From: Bacteroidales bacterium
GTDB lineage: Bacteria; Bacteroidota; Bacteroidia; Bacteroidales; ML635J-15
Direction of reading: 5' to 3'
Length of the DNA: 38,613 nucleotides
NCBI GenBank assembly: GCA_027858835.1
Contig: JAQIBY010000081.1
Span: 1-38,613, forward strand
Of this stretch, positions 33,434 to 38,613 are shown one piece after another. The position numbers and the translations under genes are program-made. The notes beneath the pieces were generated by a model. It saw nothing but the letters and a program-made list of their open reading frames with translations, was not told the origin of the DNA and ran no database searches. Each line of letters begins with the position of its first letter. Position 1 is the first letter of the stretch.

Positions 33434-34237
33434 ATGAAAATATTATACACAATAATTCTGTTATTATTAATGCTACCCTTTATATCATTTGCGCAAATAA
33501 CATCTGGACAAATTAATGAATTTACGGATGGCACTGACGGATGGCTCAGAGGAACAGCAATTGATGGAGAATTAGCACTTACTGCAGACGGAATTGGTTC
33601 CAGTGGAAAACTGGTTACATTTAATCAATCAAGTTGGTCCGGAAATTATCTGGAAGAAAACATTACACATATTCAACTTGATATTACTAACCTTTCCACA
33701 GAAGACTTACAAATGAGGGTTGCTCTTGGAAACGGCAGTGATGCAAATTCCGGAACATGGTATGCAAGCACCGAGGCAATAGCAGTAGCATCAGGTACGG
33801 AAAACCAAAGCATACTTTTCCCGATTGATGAAGAAAACTTAAGCCAAGTTGTTGGAAGCTCTTCTTATCAGGATGTTTTTGATCATATTGTCACTTTACG
33901 GATATTGCATGGTGAAAATCCCTCTGCGCAAGGCGATGCGATTGTCGCAGAAATCAGTTTAGACAATATTGAAGCAATCTCACAAACAGATAATATCCAA
34001 ACCTCTGATTACAATACATTTAAACTATTTCCAAATCCTGCTATTGATGAGCTGACCATTGAAGTTAATGCAGATGCAATTGTAGAAGTGTATGATTTAA
34101 CCGGAAAACGAGTAAAACGCATTAAAGTATATCACGGGCAAAACAAAATCGACATTTCCAATTGGTTTTCAGGGATTTATATTTTAAGAACTTCAGTAGA
34201 AAACGAAATCATCAGCAAACGAGTGATTGTTGAATAG
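33434..34237 (+). CDS. Small secreted protein with T9SS sorting tail
   Basis: This 267-residue protein has a signal peptide (MKILYTIILLLLMLPF, cleavage near SFAQ), a beta-rich middle domain at about residues 25-185 resembling a jelly-roll carbohydrate-binding module (NEFTDGTDGWLRGT, LQLDITN-type strand, TLRILHGENPSAQGD), and a type A sorting tail from about 192 (NTFKLFPNPAIDELTIEV, VYDLTGKRVKRIK, ISNWFSGIYILRT). It should be exported by the T9SS and left on the surface or released. The central domain has no catalytic motif; sugar or lipid binding is a guess from shape. Its neighbour ends four bases away on the other strand. Confidence 0.87.
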   Translation: MKILYTIILLLLMLPFISFAQITSGQINEFTDGTDGWLRGTAIDGELALTADGIGSSGKLVTFNQSSWSGNYLEENITHIQLDITNLSTEDLQMRVALGNGSDANSGTWYASTEAIAVASGTENQSILFPIDEENLSQVVGSSSYQDVFDHIVTLRILHGENPSAQGDAIVAEISLDNIEAISQTDNIQTSDYNTFKLFPNPAIDELTIEVNADAIVEVYDLTGKRVKRIKVYHGQNKIDISNWFSGIYILRTSVENEIISKRVIVE

Positions 34238-34241
34238 AATA

Positions 34242-34901
34242 CTATTCATGCACCAATTCGGCTTTATTCATTCTCGTGCCAAATAAAAATCGGGATTTCC
34301 AATAGGTGAAATCTTCATAATTATTTTCCACAACGCCCTGTGAAGTCGAAGCATGAATCATTTTAAATCCGGTTTCCGTTTTCCCTGTAACTATTGCAAT
34401 ATGCCCAATGCGATCAGAATTTACATTACGGCCTTTGAAATAAGCAAAATCACCGGATTGCAACTCATTTAGCTCCAACTTTTTGCGGCCTTTTGCGATA
34501 TCGGCAGGCATCCGGGGAATTGATATGTCAAAATGATGAAACACATAATAGACAAACCCACTGCAATCAAATCCGGCGGGCGTAGTTCCTGCCCACTTAT
34601 ACGGAGTTCCCAAATAAGTTCTGGCAAATCCAATTATGGAATCGACAATCGGCAAATCCCATAGATTTTCCTGTATGAGATCAACAGAATCAAGTGTTTC
34701 TTTTACAGGTGACTCCTCAATTTCCAAAGTCGTTTCCGAATAAGACTTAATCTCTGTATCAGAATCCTTTTCTGTTGTGATATTTCTTGATGCACGCAAT
34801 TCATGCGGATTAGTTTTTCGATACGAATCGGTAGGCTGACATGCGCAAATCAAAAAAACAAGAAAAGTAACAAATGCAAGAACTAAATTTTTCATTTTCA
34901 A
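34242..34901 (-). CDS. NlpC/P60-family peptidoglycan hydrolase lipoprotein
   Basis: This 219-residue predicted lipoprotein has an N-terminal hydrophobic stretch ending ICAC. After an acidic linker to about residue 85 comes an NlpC/P60 domain: YLGTPYKWAGTTPAGFDCSGFVYYVF with the catalytic Cys, SGDFAYFKGRNVNSDRIGHIAIVTG with the catalytic His, and MIHASTSQGVVENN. Such enzymes cut the peptide part of peptidoglycan, usually between D-gamma-Glu and diaminopimelate. It is encoded four bases after another lipoprotein, so the pair is cotranscribed. Start: ATG at 34901, with an alternative two codons on. It acts in the periplasm, and anmK in the same window fits cell-wall turnover, but they are not linked. 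Confidence 0.93.
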   Translation of the reverse strand: MKMKNLVLAFVTFLVFLICACQPTDSYRKTNPHELRASRNITTEKDSDTEIKSYSETTLEIEESPVKETLDSVDLIQENLWDLPIVDSIIGFARTYLGTPYKWAGTTPAGFDCSGFVYYVFHHFDISIPRMPADIAKGRKKLELNELQSGDFAYFKGRNVNSDRIGHIAIVTGKTETGFKMIHASTSQGVVENNYEDFTYWKSRFLFGTRMNKAELVHE

Positions 34902-34905
34902 ATGA

Positions 34906-35334
34906 TTATCTCATTAAAACAGAATCCTCGGGAATTCTCAGATAAAATATCGCTTTATCATTACCGTCCTCGTCAATTTCATCGCGTTCTTGCCATGCAT
35001 TAACACTTTGAAACGGATTTGGCTGGAAATAGCTTGAGGAATCGGCAGAAATGAATATCCGTAAAGAATCGACAATAAAAATCAGGGAATCATAACGCAA
35101 TCGATTTTCAACTTCAACTCCGCGCCACTCCCCTTCTTTTTGAAACATGAACTGAGATTGTTTCGGCATTACCGCAATCTCATGGCTCACCCCATTAGTC
35201 GCAAAATATTTTTCAACAAAAATCGTATCCTCTCTGTCATTCATAATGGATACACTAAAAATGTCAGCCGGTTTTTTACAGGAAACTAACAGGATGAGCA
35301 AAATAAAACTGATACCTAAAATTTGTCGAGTCAT
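34906..35334 (-). CDS. Small lipoprotein of unknown function
   Basis: This 142-residue predicted lipoprotein begins MTRQILGISFILLILLVSCKK, a clean signal with lipobox LVSC. The mature part is strand-rich (FSVSIMNDREDTIFVEKYF, MFQKEGEWRGVEV, IFISADSS, IFYLRIPED) with no motif I recognise. I chose the ATG at 35334 because the longer frame to 35364 adds ten residues ahead of the lipobox signal and overlaps the promoter. It leads a two-gene unit with the NlpC/P60 lipoprotein four bases away, suggesting a shared envelope role. A TATTTTTG box lies 17 bases upstream. Confidence 0.8.
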   Translation of the reverse strand: MTRQILGISFILLILLVSCKKPADIFSVSIMNDREDTIFVEKYFATNGVSHEIAVMPKQSQFMFQKEGEWRGVEVENRLRYDSLIFIVDSLRIFISADSSSYFQPNPFQSVNAWQERDEIDEDGNDKAIFYLRIPEDSVLMR

Positions 35335-35351
35335 AATTCTGTATTTGAATG

Positions 35352-35359
35352 CAAAAATA
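35352..35359 (-). promoter_or_regulatory. -7 box for the lipoprotein/NlpC operon
   Basis: TATTTTTG matches TAnnTTTG exactly and lies 17 bases before the lipoprotein ATG at 35334. A start downstream of this box also excludes the longer ATG at 35364. Confidence 0.5.
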
Positions 35360-35453
35360 CACATTCTCAGGAATTTATTGCAGATGTCCTTTTTAGATTT
35401 TTAAAATTGGCATGATAGACGGGGAATACTCATGTGATTATCAAGCAGATTTG

Positions 35454-35461
35454 TATCTTTG
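35454..35461 (+). promoter_or_regulatory. -7 box TATCTTTG, likely giving a leaderless mutS2 mRNA
   Basis: The sequence reads TATCTTTG, then CCGC, then ATG at 35466. It has the same box and the same four-base spacing as the ttcA-like gene at 19242. This fixes the mutS2 start and excludes an upstream ATG at 35412. Confidence 0.7.
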
Positions 35462-35465
35462 CCGC

Positions 35466-37916
35466 ATGATTTATCCGGAACAATTTGAAGCGAAACTCGG
35501 TTTTGACAAATTGCGAAAAAAACTCATCGCAAATTGCCTGAGTCCTGCTACTCATACGAAAGTACAGGACATGCACTTCATGACAAACAAAAAAGCCATT
35601 CAGTATTCAATCGATTTCACTGAAGAAATGAAACAAATATTAATGTTTCATGATAGTTTCCCGATTGGAGATTTCCCCGATTTAGTGCAGGCTTTACACA
35701 AACTCGAAGACAAAAATTCCGTTTTAACAGAACAAAATTTTAAGGATTTAATCGCATTTTTAGAAAACTTTCAAGCAGTACAACGCTATGGCAATAAATT
35801 ATCCGAAAAGAAATTTCCCATATTAAAAGCAGTTTTTGCAAACACAGAATATCCAAAATGGGTTAAAGACAGAATTCGGCAAATTTTTAACACCAAGGGT
35901 GAGATGAAGTCATCCGCCAGCAAAACCTTACAAAATCTTAGCGACGAACTTTCGCAATTGGAGCAAAAAATCCGTCGCAATATGGAGCAGATTATGCGTA
36001 AAGCCGCGGACAGCGGTTGGTCATCATCAGATACATCGGTGGCTATTATTGACGGACAGCGCGCAATTCCGATTGAAAATACGCACAAACGAAAAATTCC
36101 GGGATACATAATTGGCGAATCCGGCTCCGGAAAAACAGTTTATGTGGTTCCCGAAGCATTTTCAATTGTTAACAATCAAATTAGAAACACAGAAGCACTT
36201 ATTCATCAGGAAAAACTTCGAATTTTAGCAGAACTTAGCGATGACATCCGTGAATATCAAGCCGAATTACTGCATTGTTTTACACAATTGACAGAAATTG
36301 ATTTTCATCGGACAAAAGCGAAACTTTCCATTGCGCTGGAAGCGATTTCGCCTGCCATCGTTGATGATTTAAACATGAAATATCATAAGGCACGCCATCC
36401 GATTTTATTTTTAAATTTCAAAGGACAAAATCGTGAGGTTGTCCCCTTTACCATTGAATTTACATCATCTACACGCTTTTTCGTGATATCTGGACCGAAT
36501 GCCGGAGGAAAAAGCGTAAGTCTGCAAACTGTCGGATTATTGCAATATATGGTTCAATGTGGATTGCAGATTCCGGTTGGCGGAAACACAGAAATTGCAG
36601 TAATGTCAGACATTTTTATTGACCTGGGCGATGATCAAAGCATAGAAAACGACCTCAGTACATACAGCTCCCATTTAAAAAACATGAAATACATGTTGAA
36701 GCATGCAAAAGCCGGTTCGTTAATATTGATTGACGAATTTGGCGGAGGCACAGATCCCGAAATGGGTTCAGCAATTGCCGAAGCCATGTTGCAGCAACTG
36801 GTTGATCAGGAGTCATGTGGAATTATCACAACACATTATACAAATCTGAAGCATTTTGCAAGCAATTATCCCAGTGTTGAAAATGCCGCCATGCTGATTG
36901 ATGCAAACAACATGGAGCCTCTATTTCAGTTAGAAACAGGCATTCCGGGCTCATCACATAGCTTTGAAATTGCACACAGAAGTGGGATTCCACAAGAAAT
37001 CATCGAACTTGCACGCTCCAAAGTCGGGAAAGACCAATACAGTTTTGATAAGCACCTGAGGCAGGTTATCCGCGACAAGCGATATTGGGAAAATAAACGG
37101 AAAGAAATTCAGCTTGAGCAGAAAAAGATTGATGCCGAGATTAATCGGAATGCAGTTGCTTACGAGAGTTTTAAACGGAAAGAAAAACAAATCATTACCG
37201 AAGCACAGGGAATTGCACAAAAATTGATTAAAGATGCAAATCGGGAAATTGAAAATACCATTCGGAAAATTAAAGAAGCACAAGCAGATAAAGAAAAAAC
37301 ACGCGAAGCACGTAGAAAACTGGATGCTGAACAGCAAAAAATCAAAAAGACAAAATCAGTAGATGACAAGCTTCCAACGGAATTAAAAAACTTTGAAAAC
37401 ACCTTAAAAACGGAAAACCCGAAACCCAAACAGCAAGCAATAGCCACAAAATCTACAGAAACAATTGGCATCGGCTCCGGTGTTTTTATTCAGCATCTTG
37501 ACAAACAAGGTGAAGTGGTTGACATGAGTGATAAATCGTATGTTGTGCGATTGGGAAATTTATTAACTACTGTCCAAAAGTCAAAAGTTACATTAAGCAA
37601 GGAAAAACAATCGGACATTCAAAAAAGCAAACGAGCAAGTGGGACACAGTATTACGAGCGAATCTTAAATTTTAGGGATCACATTGATTTAAGAGGAAAA
37701 CGCGGTGACGAAGCACTGAATGAATTAATTGAATTTTGTGATAACGCCGTTGTCAACGGAGCCAAAGAAGTAAAAATACTACACGGAAAAGGAGGCGGAA
37801 TTTTACGAAATATCATCCGCGATTATTTATCAAAACGACAAGAAGTGCAATCTTTTCAGGATGAAGATGTGCGTTTCGGAGGCGATGGAATTACTGTTGT
37901 ACAGTTTAGAGTATAA
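35466..37916 (+). CDS. mutS2: MutS2-family DNA-binding ATPase with Smr nuclease domain
   Basis: This 816-residue cytoplasmic ATPase is of the MutS2 family, which limits homologous recombination or rescues stalled ribosomes in other bacteria. A helical lever and clamp region occupies residues 1-300; Walker A GPNAGGKS is at 343-350, Walker B LILIDEFGGGTDP at 419-431, then the helical signature GSAIAEAMLQQL. A charged coiled coil (about 510-660) leads to an Smr domain at the C-terminus (IDLRGKRGDEALNELIEFC, then VKILHGKGGGILRNIIRDYL). No mismatch-binding N-terminal domain is present, as expected. The start at 35466 follows the TATCTTTG box by four bases; the longer frame to 35412 would put the promoter inside the gene. 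Confidence 0.96.
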   Translation: MIYPEQFEAKLGFDKLRKKLIANCLSPATHTKVQDMHFMTNKKAIQYSIDFTEEMKQILMFHDSFPIGDFPDLVQALHKLEDKNSVLTEQNFKDLIAFLENFQAVQRYGNKLSEKKFPILKAVFANTEYPKWVKDRIRQIFNTKGEMKSSASKTLQNLSDELSQLEQKIRRNMEQIMRKAADSGWSSSDTSVAIIDGQRAIPIENTHKRKIPGYIIGESGSGKTVYVVPEAFSIVNNQIRNTEALIHQEKLRILAELSDDIREYQAELLHCFTQLTEIDFHRTKAKLSIALEAISPAIVDDLNMKYHKARHPILFLNFKGQNREVVPFTIEFTSSTRFFVISGPNAGGKSVSLQTVGLLQYMVQCGLQIPVGGNTEIAVMSDIFIDLGDDQSIENDLSTYSSHLKNMKYMLKHAKAGSLILIDEFGGGTDPEMGSAIAEAMLQQLVDQESCGIITTHYTNLKHFASNYPSVENAAMLIDANNMEPLFQLETGIPGSSHSFEIAHRSGIPQEIIELARSKVGKDQYSFDKHLRQVIRDKRYWENKRKEIQLEQKKIDAEINRNAVAYESFKRKEKQIITEAQGIAQKLIKDANREIENTIRKIKEAQADKEKTREARRKLDAEQQKIKKTKSVDDKLPTELKNFENTLKTENPKPKQQAIATKSTETIGIGSGVFIQHLDKQGEVVDMSDKSYVVRLGNLLTTVQKSKVTLSKEKQSDIQKSKRASGTQYYERILNFRDHIDLRGKRGDEALNELIEFCDNAVVNGAKEVKILHGKGGGILRNIIRDYLSKRQEVQSFQDEDVRFGGDGITVVQFRV

Positions 37917-37924
37917 GCATAGCT

Positions 37925-37960
37925 AATGAGCGTAAAATGAATATTGATTCTACGCTCATT
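37925..37960. terminator. Hairpin between mutS2 and the DoxX gene
   Basis: A perfect 10-bp pair AATGAGCGTA/TACGCTCATT has a 16-base loop, between two convergent genes. It lacks a T-run on either side, so it would be a weak or two-way stop. Confidence 0.5.
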
Positions 37961-37985
37961 ACTTAATAACTGCCACACTCCTATT

Positions 37986-38423
37986 TTATTTTTTAGAAAA
38001 TCGGGTAATTAAATAATCCACACTAATGCGTCCTGAGCCGAACACAGTCAATGTCAGCAACATTAACAGATAGTACAAAGGAATTTCAAAGCCGTTATTT
38101 GCAGCATCGAAACCGCCTGCCCAATGCACATTAAAAATCGCAACTGCCATTACAAACATAAGCGGCAAGCTGATAATGCGTGTTCCCAGGCCGAGAAGTA
38201 AAAGAATTACACCGAGAAATTCAGTGATTCCTGCCAAATAAGCACTGACCACAGGAAACGGGTAATTCATACTATCGAACCATTGGGCAATGCCGTTAAA
38301 ATCTTTCACTTTCATCATTGCGGGTTGAAAAAATCCATAAGCGAGTATCAATCGCAATAACAACAACGGAATGTCTCGTAATTTTACTAAACCGTTCAGG
38401 TATTTTTGATATAATGTTTTCAT
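37986..38423 (-). CDS. DoxX-family integral membrane protein
   Basis: This 145-residue membrane protein has four hydrophobic helices (LLLLRLILAYGFF; VSAYLAGITEFLGVILLLLGLG; IISLPLMFVMAVAIF; YYLLMLLTLTVFG). The first helix with GFFQPAMMKV and the LGLGTRIISLPL loop are family features. DoxX proteins are linked to redox or quinone processes in some species but have no general known role. It converges with mutS2, 69 bases apart. The ATG at 38423 gives the usual basic start before helix 1. Confidence 0.92.
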   Translation of the reverse strand: MKTLYQKYLNGLVKLRDIPLLLLRLILAYGFFQPAMMKVKDFNGIAQWFDSMNYPFPVVSAYLAGITEFLGVILLLLGLGTRIISLPLMFVMAVAIFNVHWAGGFDAANNGFEIPLYYLLMLLTLTVFGSGRISVDYLITRFSKK

Positions 38424-38552
38424 AATACACTTTTTTTTTTTAAAAGCATATTTGATAGGATATTGTTCAATCCTTTTGAAACTATTTTATAATTTGGTTC
38501 TACTGCAAATTTAGTGGAATACTTTATCAACTATAATCCATAAATGCATATC

Positions 38553-38566
38553 AGGGCTAAAGCCCT
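38553..38566. repeat. Short REP-like palindrome AGGGCT-AA-AGCCCT
   Basis: Perfect 6-bp arms with a 2-base loop lie in the tail of the window, upstream of the DoxX gene. Palindromes of this kind recur around Bacteroidota genes, often next to a second one. Confidence 0.6.
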
Positions 38567-38586
38567 ATTCTATTTTTTCGATTCAG

Positions 38587-38610
38587 AACCCCGACATAAA
38601 TGCCGGGGTT
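38587..38610. repeat. Second REP-like hairpin, arms AACCCCG/CGGGGTT
   Basis: The outer 7-bp arms AACCCCG and CGGGGTT are perfect; inside, CAT and ATG also pair around a 2-base loop, with one A/C mismatch between. It follows the first palindrome by 20 bases and runs to within three bases of the window end, so the element may continue. Confidence 0.6.
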
Positions 38611-38613
38611 AAT

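Noticed and set aside
36954-37471. Phe-rich and Ser-rich antisense frames over mutS2
   Set aside because: They mirror Lys/Glu-rich coiled-coil codons of mutS2 on the other strand.

Overview
The window is chromosomal DNA from a member of the Bacteroidota, probably class Bacteroidia. Several things point there. It is AT-rich and uses ATG starts without strong Shine-Dalgarno sites. It carries repeated TAnnTTTG (-7) promoter boxes, four of them exactly TATCTTTG. Three proteins carry type IX secretion (T9SS) C-terminal-like modules. Families such as DUF4476, DUF3127, GIN/DUF2807, MutS2 and Na/Pi-PhoU transporters are typical of the phylum. I cannot name the genus from sequence alone. No tRNA, rRNA, CRISPR array or prophage was seen.

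Layout. (1) 1-1194: right end of an IS4-type insertion sequence whose left end is outside the window. (2) 1299-6977, minus strand: a four-gene unit guaB > parvulin foldase > lipoprotein foldase homologue > SurA-like foldase, linking GMP synthesis with three envelope chaperones. (3) 7071-15846, plus strand: recQ, a DUF4476 protein, a leucine-rich-repeat secreted protein, fur, purA, an unknown secreted protein, a DUF3127 OB-fold protein with an SSB-like tail, a flavodoxin-fold quinone reductase and the DivIC/FtsB-like division protein. (4) 15868-20337, minus strand: a large unknown secreted protein, a damaged RAYT (REP-associated tyrosine transposase) carrying a long palindrome, a TtcA-like tRNA thiolation enzyme and AnmK. 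(5) 20412-25558, plus strand: a tandem universal stress protein, a succinate-semialdehyde-type dehydrogenase, an exported peptide deformylase fused to other domains, and a GIN-domain lipoprotein. (6) 25559-29770: a hairpin and an ORF remnant, a cupin/SRPBCC pair divergent from a UbiA prenyltransferase, and a Na/Pi-PhoU transporter. (7) 29873-35334: a multidomain T9SS cargo with a C39-peptidase-like domain, an AHSA1 protein, a small T9SS cargo, an NlpC/P60 lipoprotein and a further lipoprotein. (8) 35466-38613: mutS2, a DoxX protein, and two short palindromes resembling REP elements at the window edge.

Most of the region is housekeeping: purine synthesis (guaB, purA), DNA repair or recombination (recQ, mutS2, perhaps DUF3127), cell-wall recycling (anmK, NlpC/P60), division, and outer-membrane or secretion quality control. 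The least ordinary items are the signal-peptide-bearing peptide deformylase with an N-terminal sorting-like domain and an FN3-like domain; the RAYT gene that contains a perfect 30-bp palindrome and an in-frame stop near its 5' end; the DUF3127 protein ending in an SSB-type acidic tip; and two genes (ttcA-like and mutS2) whose -7 promoter box ends four bases before ATG, implying leaderless transcripts.
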